NCBI GenBank assembly: GCA_037046615.1
Contig: JBAOHD010000021.1
Coordinates: 1 to 64,000, forward strand
Reading direction: 5' to 3'
DNA: 64,000 nt
Source of the DNA: Phosphoribacter sp037046615
GTDB lineage: Bacteria; Actinomycetota; Actinomycetes; Actinomycetales; Dermatophilaceae
Shown: positions 11,020 to 20,519 of the stretch, in pieces
How positions within the stretch are numbered: the first letter of the stretch is position 1
Layout of the letters: every line of letters begins with the position of its first letter
Notes under the pieces: model-generated
Seen by the model: the letters and a program-made list of their open reading frames with translations, nothing else
Databases searched by the model: none
Told to the model about the DNA's origin: nothing
Position numbers and translations under genes: made by a program

Positions 11020-11083
11020 CCGAGTTACTGCCCACAGTGGGGTGTTGGACGCCGTCAAAGCCCCACGTTTGGCAGTAACTCGG
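11020..11083. terminator. Nested inverted repeat between convergent genes
   Basis: The 13-bp arm CCGAGTTACTGCC (11020-11032) is matched perfectly by GGCAGTAACTCGG (11071-11083), and a shorter GTGGGG/CCCCAC pair (11037-11042 and 11061-11066) nests inside. It lies between the lipoprotein stop and the convergent exporter stop, so a two-way terminator is the obvious role. The arms are AT-richer than the surroundings and there is no T-run, so a mobile palindromic element is an alternative. Confidence 0.5.
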
Positions 11084-11099
11084 GAGAACGCCGAGCCGG

Positions 11100-11744
11100 C
11101 TAGAGGTCGCCGATGCCCTTCACGAGCAGGAGCGCTCCGATCACCACGAGGACGACCGCCATCACTGCCGCGTTGTTGCGCACGAGCCAGTCGCGCGCGA
11201 CGCCGAGCGGCGTGAGAACCCGGTCGCCGAGGAGCGTGTAGGCCAGCACGGGGACCGCGACGCTCACCGACGCCACGAGCGTGAAGAGCACGACCGCGAC
11301 GACGTCGCCGCGCGCGGTGAAGTCGTCCGACCCGATCACGAGGCCGGCCGCTGCGGCGAGCAGGAGCACCTTGGGGTTCGCGGCCGAGAGCAGCAGGCCG
11401 AGGCGGAACGCCTTCGACGGCGACGCCGTGCTGATCGACCGCATCCATGCCGGCTGCTCGGCCTCCGCGTGCCGGTCGAACCACTGCTTCACGCCGTACG
11501 CCACGAGCGCGGCGCCGCCGACGATGCGCAGCCACGACGCCCACTCGGGCGTGTCCGAGCTCTGGTCGACGACCTCCGCGAGGAGCACGAACACGGCTGC
11601 GGACAGGCCCACACCGACGAGCCACCCGCTGAGGAACGCCCACGCTGCGGCACGCGGCCGGCCGGTGAACAGCAGCAGGATCGCGGGGATGACGGGGAAC
11701 GGCGACGCCGCGATGCCGAGCGCGAGCGGCAGCACCTCGCCCAC
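11100..11744 (-). CDS. GAP/LysE-like integral membrane exporter
   Basis: This 214-residue protein with about six membrane helices resembles the GAP family (Sap/LysE superfamily) linked in mycobacteria to glycopeptidolipid or small-molecule export. It starts at GTG 11744, giving VGEVLPLALGIAASPFPVIP, which is the usual family N-terminus; the longer upstream reading frame is not family-like. Other helices include AAWAFLSGWLVGVGLSAAVF, SAANPKVLLLAAAAGLVIG and MAVVLVVIGALLLVKGIGDL at the end. The ANPK element is typical of the superfamily. It is intact and appears monocistronic, sharing a terminator with the converging lipoprotein gene. Confidence 0.7.
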   Translation of the reverse strand: MGEVLPLALGIAASPFPVIPAILLLFTGRPRAAAWAFLSGWLVGVGLSAAVFVLLAEVVDQSSDTPEWASWLRIVGGAALVAYGVKQWFDRHAEAEQPAWMRSISTASPSKAFRLGLLLSAANPKVLLLAAAAGLVIGSDDFTARGDVVAVVLFTLVASVSVAVPVLAYTLLGDRVLTPLGVARDWLVRNNAAVMAVVLVVIGALLLVKGIGDL

Positions 11745-11907
11745 GTGCCCTCCAGCCCTCGACGTCACCCGCACCCTAGGCGAGCGGGCCGGAGCAGGGG
11801 CGGTCAGCACCTCGACGGGCGGCCGGCCGTTGTGACCGAACGAAACGCACGCGCAACACCTGGCTGCCACGCTGACCCCACACGCCGAAGGACCCGGGAG
11901 ACCAGAC

Positions 11908-13769
11908 GTGAGCGACGCCGCGCCCCACCGCACGCGGGGACCCATCGAGACCCTGCTCGACGAGGTGTGGCGCGAGGTGGCCGCCAACGACGAGGGCGCG
12001 ATCGCGACGTACATCCCGGAGCTGGCCAAGGCCGACCCCTCCACCTGCGGCATCAGCCTCGCGACCCTCGACGGGCAGGTGTACGACGCCGGCGACGCTC
12101 GTGCCGTTCACCATCCAGTCGGTGTCCAAGCCGTACGTCTACGCGCTGGCCCTGGCCGACCGCGGCCAGGACGGCCGTGCTCGAGCAAGGTCGGCGTCGA
12201 GCCGACGGGCGACCCGTTCAACAGCATCAGCCTCGACGACCGCGTCGAGCCGTGCCGTTCAACCCCATGGTCAACGCGGGCGCCATCGTCACCTCGACGC
12301 TCGTGCGACGGTCGACGACGCGGGCCGAGCAGTTCGAGCGCATCCACGCGGGGCTCTCGGCGTTCGCCGGCCGCGAGCTCGCGATCGACGAGGACGTGTT
12401 CCATCAGCGAGCGCACCACCGGTGACCGCAACCGCGCCATCGCCTACCTCATGCGGCTCGGCGGGCCTGCTCGACGAGGACGTCGACGACGCAGGTCGAG
12501 GCTCTACTTCCGCCAGTGCGCCGTGCTCGTCACCGCCCGCGACCTCGCGGTGATGGCCGCGACGCTCGCCAACGGCGGCCTCAACCCCGTGACCGGCGAG
12601 CAGGTGGTGCCGCGCGACGTCGTGCGCGTCGGTCCTCACGCGTGATGGCCACCTGCGGCATGTACGACTACGCCGGCGAGTGGCTCTACCGCGTGGGGCT
12701 CCCGGCCAAGAGCGGTGTGAGCGGCGGGGTCTCGGCCGCGCTGCCCGGGCAGCTCGGCCTCGGGCTGCACAGCCCGCTGCTCGACTCCGACGGCAACAGC
12801 GTGCGCGGCGTCGCCGCGGCCGAGCTGCTGTCCAAGCGCCTCGGCATGCACCTGCTGCTGCCGTCCGAGCGCCACCCGCAGCGGCCTGCGCCGCACGTAC
12901 CGAGCGGATGCGATCCGCTCGCGCCGCGGCCGGCCCCGCGCGCACCGGTCCGTGCTCGACGCCGAGGCCTCGGCGATCGTCGTCCACGAGCTCGTCGGCG
13001 ACGAGGGCTTCGCGAGCACCGAGTTGCTGATCCGCGCGGTCCTCGACGACCCGCGCCCCGCCCGCTGGCGGGTGCTCGACCTGCGACGCGTGACCCGCAT
13101 CGACACCGCGGCCACCGCCCTGCTCGCTCTCGCTCGTCGACCAGCTGACGGCAGACGGCGTGGTGGTGGGGCTGGTGGAACCGCGCACCATGCAGCCGCG
13201 CACGACGCTCCGCACGCTGCCCGACACCGTGCACCGGTTCGCCGACGCCGACGCGGCGCTCGAGTGGTGCGAGACCGAGCTGCTCCGCGAGCACGGCATC
13301 GCGGACGACATGCTCGAGGGGCTCGTGCCGCTCGAGGCCCAGGAGCTGCTCGAGGGGCTGCCCGACTTCGCGGTCCGCGCGATCGAGGAGCGCTGCACCA
13401 CGCGCGTCATCACCGCCGGTGCGATCGTCTTCGACGAGGGCGACGAGGCCGACGGGCTCTACTTCGTCGGACGCCGGCCAGGTGGCGGCCGACGTCCGGA
13501 TCAAGAACCAGTCGGGCCGGCGGCGCCTCAGCACGATCTCGGCCGGGTCCTCGTTCGGCGAGCTGGCGCTCGTGGACGGCAGCACGCGCTCGACGCGGAT
13601 CGTGGCGCTCGAGCCGACGATCTGCCACGTGATGGCCCCCGAGGCCTTCGCCGAGCTCCGCCGCCGCGACCCGGCATCGGCCGGCGAGCTCGTGCTCGCG
13701 ATCTCCCGCAGCCTGTCCGCGCGCCTGCGTTCCTCGACGGCCGACGTCGCGGCCTTCGAGGACGCGTAG
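11908..13769 (+). CDS. glsA: Glutaminase fused to STAS and cyclic-nucleotide-binding domains (frameshifted)
   Basis: The first 310 residues are a beta-lactamase-fold glutaminase that hydrolyses glutamine to glutamate and ammonia: FTIQSVSKPYVYALAL carries the catalytic Ser-x-x-Lys, and FNPMVNAGAIV, GDRNRAIAYLMR, CGMYDYAGEW and KSGVSGGVSA follow. After about residue 330 comes a STAS domain (RWRVLDLRRVTRIDTAA) and then a cyclic-nucleotide-binding domain (TAGAIVFDEGDEADGLYFV, STISAGSSFGELALVDGSTR). The start GTG at 11908 follows a GGGAG site. Indels break the frame between about 12090 and 13470. The C-terminal domains suggest allosteric control. The phosphate-cassette Glu and Arg (FGELAL...TRSTR) are present, so nucleotide binding is plausible. 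Confidence 0.85.
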
Positions 13770-13923
13770 CGGCGTCCTGGCGGCCGCCCGTCACCCGGCC
13801 GGACCAGCCGTCCCGCTCGCGGTACCCGACCTCTGGGACGTTTCTTGGACGTCCAGGAGGTGAACCCCGCACGCGGTATGCCGATGATCGGAGTGTCAGC
13901 ACGCCGACGTCACGGAGCAGCTC

Positions 13924-14400
13924 ATGAAGATCCGCATCGCCGTCCCGATCGCGGCAGCCGCCCTGTTCATGGGCTCGACCGCTGCGTTCGCGTCGGCGAA
14001 CATCGCCGTCCCGCAGACGGCGCCCTCAGCGGACACCGTGAAGACCGCGGTGCCCGAGCCCGGCGACGACGAGTCGACCGAGGCCGCGGAGCCCACCGAG
14101 ACCCCGAGCGTCGAGCCGACCGGGTCCAAGAGCCCCGAGGCCGAGGCCACCGGGTCGGCGACGCCCCGGGTCGACGACGACCGCGACGACGACTCCTCGG
14201 AGTCGCCCGAGCCGCGTGCCACCCGCAGCCACGACGACAGCGACTCCGACGACTCCGACGGCGCCGAGGACGCCGACGAGCACGGCGAGGACCACGCCGA
14301 CTCGGACGACGACGACGGCGACGAGGACCACGCCGACTCGGACGACGACCAGGAGGACGACCACGGCGACGACGACTCCTCGGAGTCGGACGACGACTGA
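13924..14400 (+). CDS. Secreted Asp/Glu/His-rich protein
   Basis: This intact 158-residue protein has a signal peptide (MKIRIAVPIAAAALFMGSTAAFASA). The mature chain is disordered and very acidic: a Glu/Pro/Thr part is followed by about 70 residues dominated by Asp, Ser and Glu with periodic His (blocks like HGEDHADSDDDDG repeated around residues 118-150). Such a tail could bind calcium or other divalent cations at the cell surface, by analogy only. A strong hairpin lies 26 bases after the stop. I do not recognise a family. Confidence 0.65.
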   Translation: MKIRIAVPIAAAALFMGSTAAFASANIAVPQTAPSADTVKTAVPEPGDDESTEAAEPTETPSVEPTGSKSPEAEATGSATPRVDDDRDDDSSESPEPRATRSHDDSDSDDSDGAEDADEHGEDHADSDDDDGDEDHADSDDDQEDDHGDDDSSESDDD

Positions 14401-14423
14401 CAGTCGCACTCGCCGCACACAGC

Positions 14424-14457
14424 GCCCGGCCCGGTCCCCCTCGGGGCCGGGCCGTCG
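14424..14457 (+). terminator. GC-rich terminator hairpin
   Basis: The arm GCCCGGCCCGGTCCCC pairs with GGGGCCGGGC around a three-base loop, with one bulged T, just after the acidic secreted protein gene. It is long enough to stop transcription without a T-run, as is usual in high-GC actinobacteria. Confidence 0.6.
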
Positions 14458-14564
14458 TGCTGCGTACCACACGATCGAGCGGCAGATGGACCGAAAGGGT
14501 GACGTGGCGGCCATTCTGTGGCACAACTGTCCGGTGAAGTCCAGGACGACCGGGGAGGGGCGGC

Positions 14565-15617
14565 TGTGAAGTTCGGCAGGAAGCGCTCGTCGCCCGAGCC
14601 TGAGCCCGTCGACATCACGCACCGGCTGTCGATCCTCGATCTGCGTACGTCGGCACGCGCCGTCGCCCCCGCCGCCGTGCCCGCGGCTCCCCTCGAGGCC
14701 CCCGCGCCGGCGCCCGCGGCGACCGTGCCGGCCGTGCCGGCCCCCCCTGCCCCTGCCCCCGACCCTGCCCCGCAGCCCGTCGCCGTCCCGCCCGTCGCCA
14801 CCGCACCGCCGGTGCTCGAGGCGGCCCCTGCCCCTGCTCCCGCCGCGCTACCCGTCGTGCCCGAGCCCGCCCCGCAGGTGCCGGACGCCGTGGTCGAGCA
14901 GACCGCGCCCGTGGTCGAGCAGCCCGCGCCCGCGATCGCGCTGCCGGACGCCGCGGCGTACGAGATGGCGGCGTTCGAGCTCAGCACCCCGCCGGTCGTG
15001 GCGGCCTCGCCCGAGCCGGTCGTCGAGCCGGCTCCGGAACCGATCGCCGAGCCGGTCGCCGAGGTGCAGCCGCCCGCCTGGTCGTACGAGCAGGTCGCCC
15101 GGATCGAGGACGCCGAGCACCACGTGACCGCCTGGGTGCAGCCCGAGCCCGCCGAGCCCGAGCCGGTCGAGCCGCCGCAGGCCGAGCAGCCCGCCCGTCG
15201 ACCCGCAGCCCGCTCTGCACCCGGTCGCGGCCTGGGAGCAGGCCTCGCCCGAGGAGCTCGCGGCGCCGGTCGCCGAGCCGAGCGCACCGGTGGCGCAGTC
15301 GACCGGCTGGGGCGTGCCGGCCGAGCCCGTCGCCGCGCCGGAGCCTCACCGCCACCCCGTCGCCGAGTGGGAGACGCCCGAGGTCGCGGCGACCACCGAG
15401 GTCGACCTGCCCGCACCGCCCGCTGTCGAGGTGCCCGGCCAGCGCTCGGAGGAGCCCGGCCGCGAGCATCGACCTCACCGAGCCTGCGGCGCAGACGGCG
15501 CCCGAGGTCGACCTCAGCGAGCAGGTCGAGCACGACCCGGTCTATGCCGCCGTGGAGGCCGCAGCGCGGCAGGAACGGACCCAGGACGACGACGGCGTGG
15601 TCCGCTGGCGCTGGTAA
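14565..15617 (+). CDS. Pro/Ala/Glu-rich protein of unknown function (frameshifted)
   Basis: GTG 14565 is preferred over an upstream in-frame GTG at 14518 because GGGGAGGGG lies seven bases before it. The N-terminus KFGRKRSSPEPEPVDITHR is basic, then about 270 residues are almost only Pro, Ala, Val and Glu (EPVVEPAPEPIAEPVAEV is typical), so it is probably an extended cytoplasmic or wall-spanning protein. A frame change after about 15200 hides the C-terminal part, which resumes as DLSEQVEHDPVYAAVEAAAR and ends DGVVRWRW. There is no signal peptide or membrane helix. The short basic start and aromatic end may be docking peptides; this is inference. Confidence 0.55.
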
Positions 15618-15632
15618 CCGCGCACCGCGACG

Positions 15633-15677
15633 AACGACGGGAGGGGCTCCCCAGGTCTGGGGAGCCCCTCCGTCGTT
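15633..15677. terminator. Strong bidirectional terminator
   Basis: AACGACGGGAGGGGCTCCCC (15633-15652) pairs with GGGGAGCCCCTCCGTCGTT, leaving a short loop. It sits between the Pro-rich gene and the convergent phosphate transporter gene and can serve both. Confidence 0.75.
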
Positions 15678-15709
15678 GCTGTGCGGGCCGCAGGCGGCCG
15701 TGCCGGCGC

Positions 15710-16903
15710 TCAGGCGGCCGGGCCGTGGCCCTCGAGGTGCGGGGTGCGCTCGGCAGCGGCTTCTCGAGGTCCTCCTCGGTCGGGGATCTCGGCCTCGACG
15801 TCCTCGGCGGTGATGGTGTGCGCCATCGCCCAGCCGATGAGCACTGCGGCCACGAGGACCAGCGGCGCCGGTGACGATCCAGCGCGAAGGCGCCGGGCAG
15901 CTGGGTGGACTTGAAGGCGAGGAAGCCGACGATGACGGTGGAGGGCACCGTGATGACCCAGGCCATCACCATCTCGCCGACGACCTTGAGGTTGATCCCG
16001 ACGCCCGAGGCCACACCGGCACCGGCCACCGACGACGCGGCAGCGTGCGTGGTGGAGATCGGGACGCCGAGGCCGGTGGCGCCGAAGATCGCGGTCACGG
16101 CGCCGACGTTGGCGGCGACGCCCGACGACGCGTGCAGCGTGGTGATCTTCAGACCCATGGTCTCGATGATCTTCCAGCCGCCCCAGACCGTTCCGAGGGC
16201 GATGGCGCCGTACGCCGCGAACTCCACCCAGACCGGCACCACGACGTTGCCGTCCGCCGGCGGCCGTGAGGTGCCCCGTGCCGACGAGCAGCGCGGCGAT
16301 GACGCCCATCGTCTTCTGGGCGTCGTTGGCGCCGTGACCGAAGGACACCGCGGCGGCCGAGACCAGCTGCAGCCACTTGAAGGGCTTGGCGTTCTCGTTC
16401 GCACTTCGGTGGCCTTGCGGATGGCCGCCGATCGAGGTACATCGCGAGGAACGCGATGACGAAGGCGACGAGCGGGCGAGATCGACGATCGCGATCGACG
16501 GTCTTCTGCACGCTCGACCAGGAGATGGCGTCGCATGCCGCCTGCGGCGAGGCCGGCGCCGACGAGGCCGCCGATGAGCGCGTGGCTGGACGACGAGGGC
16601 ATGCCGACCCACCAGGTCGCGTAGTTCCACGCGATGGCGGCGAACAGCGCTGCGAACACGACCGCGATGCCGGTGAAGTCGGCCTTCACCGTCTTGGCGA
16701 CGGTGTTGGCCACGGCGGTGCCCACGATGAAGACGGCGGCGAAGTTGAAGAACGCCGAGAACCAGACGGCCCACTTCGCCGGGAGCGCCCGGGTGGCGAC
16801 GACCGTCGACGACGGAGTTGGCGGCGTCATGGAAGCCGTTGGTGAAGTCGAACAGCAGGGCCAGAGCTACGACCGCCACCACGGCGATCAGCGTGAGGTC
16901 CAC
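15710..16903 (-). CDS. pit: Low-affinity inorganic phosphate transporter, Pit family (frameshifted)
   Basis: This is a membrane protein that imports phosphate with protons or as metal-phosphate. The duplicated family signature is clear: FDFTNGFHDAANSV near the N-terminus and ISTTHAAASSVAGAG in the second half. Helices include AVVFAALFAAIAWNYATWW, GMPSSSSHALIGGLVGAGLA and AVTAIFGATGLGVP. The likely start is GTG 16903 (DLTLIAVVAVVALALLFDF), preceded by GGTGGAG; a GTG at 16915 is also possible. Indels fall in the middle (about 16260-16560) and near the C-terminus. Corrected length is about 395 residues. No phoU-like gene is adjacent. Confidence 0.85.
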   Translation of the reverse strand: MDLTLIAVVAVVALALLFDFTNGFHDAANSVVDGRRHPGAPGEVGRLVLGVLQLRRRLHRGHRRGQHRRQDGEGRLHRHRGRVRSAVRRHRVELRDLVGRHALVVQPRAHRRPRRRRPRRRRHATPSPGRACRRPSIAIVDLARSSPSSSRSSRCTSIGGHPQGHRSANENAKPFKWLQLVSAAAVSFGHGANDAQKTMGVIAALLVGTGHLTAAGGRQRRGAGLGGVRGVRRHRPRNGLGRLEDHRDHGSEDHHAARVVGRRRQRRRRDRDLRRHRPRRPDLHHARCRVVGGRCRCGLGRRDQPQGRRRDGDGLGHHGALHRHRRLPRLQVHPAARRLRAGSSPAPLVLVAAVLIGWAMAHTITAEDVEAEIPDRGGPREAAAERTPHLEGHGPAA

Positions 16904-17155
16904 AAGTGTCTCCACCGTGCGAGGGCCGGCCCCGCTGGGCAGCCCGGACACGCACAATGTCGGGGATGCACTGGCCCGGTGTCTATGCGGTGGAGTGAAC
17001 AAACCACGAACGGGTGGTGAACAGGCCCCAGGTGGGGCGACACGCCCGGTATGAGGGCAGTTCACCGGACAGTCATGCCTTACTCACGAACCGTTCTTCG
17101 CGTGTTCATCTCTGCCCCTCCGAAGGGCCGCTCCTGCACTCCCCGGGGACGGCCG

Positions 17156-17190
17156 GTGGGGGCGGCCCCGGAGATCGGAGCCGCCCCGCA
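17156..17190 (-). terminator. Terminator after the purine permease gene
   Basis: GTGGGGGCGGC and GCCGCCCCGCAC form a stem around a loop of about 12 bases, 26 bases beyond the permease stop. It would end the leftward permease transcript before the pit promoter region. Confidence 0.55.
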
Positions 17191-17215
17191 CCGGGCGTGC
17201 GTGCAGGAACGGTCG

Positions 17216-18715
17216 TCAGGCGACGCCGAGCACCGTGCTGATCGGGTCGTAGGCGAAGTAGACGACGAACGCCGCCGTGACGACCCACATGAGCGGCTTG
17301 CACCTCGCGGGCCTTGCCCGTCGAAGACCTGGATGAGGCGTCCACGAGACGAAGCCGGCGCCGATGCCGTTCGTGATCGAGTACGTGAACGGCATGATCG
17401 TGAGCGTCAGGAACGCCGGGATGCCGATCGAGTAGTCGGTGAAGTCGATGTGGCGGATCTGCGTCATCATCAGGAACCCGACGATCACGAGCGCGGGAGT
17501 CGCCGCCTCGTGCGGGATCGACCGTGACGAGCGGCGAGAAGAACATCGCGACGAGGAACAGCACGCCGGTGACGAGCGAGGCGATACCCGGTGCGGGCAC
17601 CCTCGCCGACGCCGGACGCCGACTCGATGTAGGTCGTGTTGCTCGACGACGCTGGCCGCACCGCCCGCGGCCGCGGCCACGGAGTCGACGAGAAGGATCG
17701 CCTCGAGGTGGGGGACGTCGCCGCTTCTCATCGAGGATGCTCGCCCTCGTTCGCGATGCCGAACACCGTGCCCATGGTGTCGAAGAAGTCGCTGAGCATG
17801 AGCGAGAAGACCGCGAGCGATCGCAGCGATCGAGGCCGATGCGCCTGGAAGCCGCCGCAGCAGGTTGAACGTGGCCGAGCAGCCCGAGGTCCGGCGTCGA
17901 GACGACCGTGCGTCGGGCAGCGTCGGGACGTTGAGGCTCCAGCCGAGCTCGTTGGCGATCTCGCCGTCGGGGCCGACGCGCGGGCCGACCTGGGCGACCG
18001 CCTCGATGACGATCGGCGAGGATCGTCGTCGCCACGATGCCGATGAGGATCGCGCCCTTGACCCGCTTGGCCACGAGCACCGCGAGCAGCAGCAGGCCGA
18101 AGACGAAGACGAACGTCGGCCAGCCGCGCAGCGCGCCGTTGGTGCCGAAGCGTGATGAGCGGGTACGCCGGGGCGCGCGATGCCGGCGTCGACGAGGCCG
18201 ATGATCGTGATGAACAGGCCGATGCCGACGCCGATGGCGTACTTCAGCTGCTCGGGCACGGCGTGGAAGACCGCGGTCGCGGAAGCCCGGTGAGCACCAG
18301 CACGAGCGATGATGACGCCCTCGATGACGACGAGGCCCATCGCGTCGGCCCAGGTCATCTGCGGGGCGAGGGTGAAGGCGACGAAGCCGTTGAGGCCCAG
18401 GCCCGCGGCCAGCGCGACCGGGAAGCGGCCGATGACGCCCATCGCGATCGTGATGCAGGCCGGCGATGAGGGCCGTCGCCGCAGTCGACCATCGCGATGG
18501 CGCTGCACGACGTTGGCCGCCGCCCAGGAAGCTGGTCGGTCGCTGTCCTTCGCGGTGCCGATGATGAGCGGGTTCAGCACGACGATGTAGGCCATCGTGA
18601 AGAACGTGACGAGACCACCGCGCACCTCGCGCGCGACGGTCGAGCCGCGCTGCGAGTCAGGTGGAACCAGCGGTCCCAGCCCGTCACTGCGGCGGTCAGG
18701 GGCTTCCACAGCCAT
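17216..18715 (-). CDS. NCS2-type guanine/hypoxanthine permease, AzgA/PbuG family (frameshifted)
   Basis: This is a proton-coupled purine base importer of the AzgA-like branch, about 490 residues corrected. The first 45 residues (ending REVRGGLVTFFTMAYIVVLN) are the family start and PLIIGTAKDS follows. Other visible segments are CITIAMGVIGRFPVALAAGL, GFVAFTLAPQMTWADAMG, EQLKYAIGVGIGLFITIIGL, and near the end FTDYSIGIPAFLTLTIMPFT and FVVYFAYDPISTVLGVA. Many one-base indels occur from 17300 to 18550. A start at ATG 18715 fits the family. It likely serves nucleobase salvage. Confidence 0.85.
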   Translation of the reverse strand: MAVEAPDRRSDGLGPLVPPDSQRGSTVAREVRGGLVTFFTMAYIVVLNPLIIGTAKDSDRPASWAAANVVQRHRDGRLRRRPSSPACITIAMGVIGRFPVALAAGLGLNGFVAFTLAPQMTWADAMGLVVIEGVIIARAGAHRASATAVFHAVPEQLKYAIGVGIGLFITIIGLVDAGIARPGVPAHHASAPTARCAAGRRSSSSSACCCSRCSWPSGSRARSSSASWRRRSSPIVIEAVAQVGPRVGPDGEIANELGWSLNVPTLPDARSSRRRTSGCSATFNLLRRLPGASASIAAIARGLLAHAQRLLRHHGHGVRHRERGRASSMRSGDVPHLEAILLVDSVAAAAGGAASVVEQHDLHRVGVRRRRGCPHRVSPRSSPACCSSSRCSSRRSSRSIPHEAATPALVIVGFLMMTQIRHIDFTDYSIGIPAFLTLTIMPFTYSITNGIGAGFVSWTPHPGLRRARPARCKPLMWVVTAAFVVYFAYDPISTVLGVA

Positions 18716-18894
18716 GGATGTGCCTTCCGGGAGGAATGAGCCGTCGAGGGGTCGAGGGAAGTCGACGGCCAGCGGCTGAGGTTAACGGTCGGCGAACGGC
18801 TCGTCACGCTACCGATCGGTATTGCCGGCCCGATCTTGAGAAGCGTGAAACACGTTGGAAACACAAGGGTTTCGACCCAGCCCAGACATGCCGA

Positions 18895-18931
18895 CGAGGC
18901 CCCTCCGAAGTATGAGTTCGGAGGGGCCTCG
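18895..18931. terminator. Perfect 15-bp hairpin
   Basis: CGAGGCCCCTCCGAA (18895-18909) is mirrored exactly by TTCGGAGGGGCCTCG (18917-18931) around a seven-base loop. It lies in the region upstream of the purine permease, where no gene is seen, and may terminate transcription coming from either side. Confidence 0.65.
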
Positions 18932-19262
18932 CGCTGGCTGTCGGCCTACCCCCAGGAGACCTGGGAGCCGGCGCGACCCGCGGGTGCCCCCGCGGCCGCC
19001 GTACCCCGCCCGGCGAGACCCGGGCGCTTGCACGAGCGGATGGCCCGCCCGGCAGGGCCCGCCGGTCCCACTGCGATGGCACTCGCAGCCGGGAGAGTTG
19101 CCCCTCCCGGGATGGACTCGCCGTTCTCCGGTCCGGGCCGTCCCTGCCTCCGGCGCCTGCCCCGGGTCGCCCCGGCGCCTCGCCCCGCCGCGCGAGGACG
19201 TAGGGCAAGATTGATAGTCGCCGGAGCGCAAGGGGCACAAGAGGTTTCCGCGCACCAATAGT
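18932..19262. other. Gene-free GC-rich stretch
   Basis: No reading frame here has a family-like sequence, ribosome site or conserved start on either strand; the open frames are short and out of step with GC-codon patterns. I see no further hairpins of note. It ends where the DnaA-box-like 9-mers begin. Confidence 0.4.
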
Positions 19263-19354
19263 TCGTGCACAGCTCGACCCACACCCTCGTCCACAGCCCT
19301 GCGTGCTGCGCGCGCCGGTTGTCCCCACCCCTGTGCACAAAAGCTCGTGGACAA
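19263..19354. promoter_or_regulatory. Cluster of DnaA-box-like 9-mers
   Basis: Five 9-mers close to the actinobacterial DnaA box TTGTCCACA lie within 92 bases: TCGTGCACA (19263), TCGTCCACA (19287), TTGTCCCCA (19319), TTGTGCACA on the minus strand (19332-19340) and TTGTCCACG on the minus strand (19346-19354). Each differs by one or two bases from the consensus. No dnaA, dnaN or rpmH gene is nearby, so this is not the usual oriC setting; a DnaA-titrating site or chance are alternatives. Confidence 0.4.
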
Positions 19355-19435
19355 CTCAGCCGCGCCGGCCTCGTCGCTCACCCCCATCGCTCGCACGGGA
19401 TCAATCCGCCTCAGTCGAGAGGGCGCCGCGGAGGG

Positions 19436-20323
19436 TCAGGCGGCGAGGGTGCGGGGCGTGAGCGCGCCGAGCATCGACACGACGAGGTCGATGACCTCGG
19501 GGTCGGCGCCCATCGCCATGTGGGTCGCGGTGCACCTCGACGTGCGTGGCGTGCGGGTCGAGGCATGCGCGCCAGTCGATGACGCCGTCCTCCATCGAGA
19601 ACACCGACGGTGTAGGCGATGTCGCTCGGGGAACGTCGGCCCTCGAGCCAGCCGCCATCACCGACCGGGCGCAGTCGCCGGACAGGCAGTCCTCGCCGAG
19701 CAGGCCGGGGATGCCGAGCGACGTGCAGCTTGGCGATGCAGCTGCGAGCTGCAGCAGACAGGGTCGCGTTCACGGCGAGCGGGTGCGGTGTTCGGCGTCC
19801 CGAGGGTGACGAGCGACTCGACGCAGGTCGGGCCGGCGCACGGTCGACGATCTTGCCGAGCGTGCCGCCGCGGCTCCAGCCGACGATCGCGACCTTGCTG
19901 CCCGGCCCGCTCGGCGGCACGACCTCCAGCCGGCGCTCGAGGCCGTCGGCGATGCTCGCGGCGTGCAGCCGATGTTCGGGCGCGATGCCCGACTGCGCGA
20001 CGTCCAGTGGCCGCGGCGCGCGCAGCGGCCTCGGCCATCGGCGCGAGAGCGAAGTCGGCGGCGACGAAGCCGGGGACGAGCAGCACGGGCACGCGGTCGG
20101 CGTCGGCGTCGGGGCTCGGACGGCTCGCGACTGGTGGGGCGATGCAGCCGGCCCGCGACCTTGCAGCACCGAGAGGTTCTCGCGGACGGCCGTGAGCACC
20201 GGCGGGCGGAAGGCCGCCGGGTGCTTGAGCAGGTCGCCGAGCTCCTCGAGCGACCGCACCACCGGGTCGGCCACGGGCTCCAGTGTGCGACACGACCTCG
20301 CGCGCGCGACGGTCACCGGCCAT
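19436..20323 (-). CDS. Alpha/beta hydrolase, lipase-like (frameshifted)
   Basis: This is a serine hydrolase of the alpha/beta fold, about 290 residues corrected. The pieces are VLLVPGFVAADFALAPM (oxyanion strand), VAIVGWSRGGTLGKI with the nucleophile Ser in GWSRG, and VESLVTLGTPNTHPLAVN-like text, which resembles actinobacterial triacylglycerol lipases and PGAP1-like esterases. The start ATG 20323 follows AGGGGGAC, giving MAGDRRAREVVS before a frame change; the stop is at 19436. The catalytic Asp and His lie in the indel-rich C-terminal part and cannot be placed with certainty. No signal peptide is visible. Confidence 0.7.
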
Positions 20324-20519
20324 GTCCCCCTGTCGCACCGGAGCGCATCGGCGGGCTCCCACACGACGCGCCGTCGATGCACGGCGCGGTCCCACAGGTC
20401 TCAGCCCGCCACGAGGTCGCCGCGCATGACCGTCAGCCGCACCGACTCCCCGAGAGCACGGTCCGGGTCCAGCCACCGCCGATGTCCTGAGTCCGACGGC
20501 TCGCGACGACGAGTCGGCA

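Noticed and set aside
20401..20519. Minus-strand tail (ALGESVRLTVMRGDLVAG) as a gene end
   Set aside because: The frame continues upstream only as antisense of the glycosyltransferase gene; the remaining piece is too short to support.
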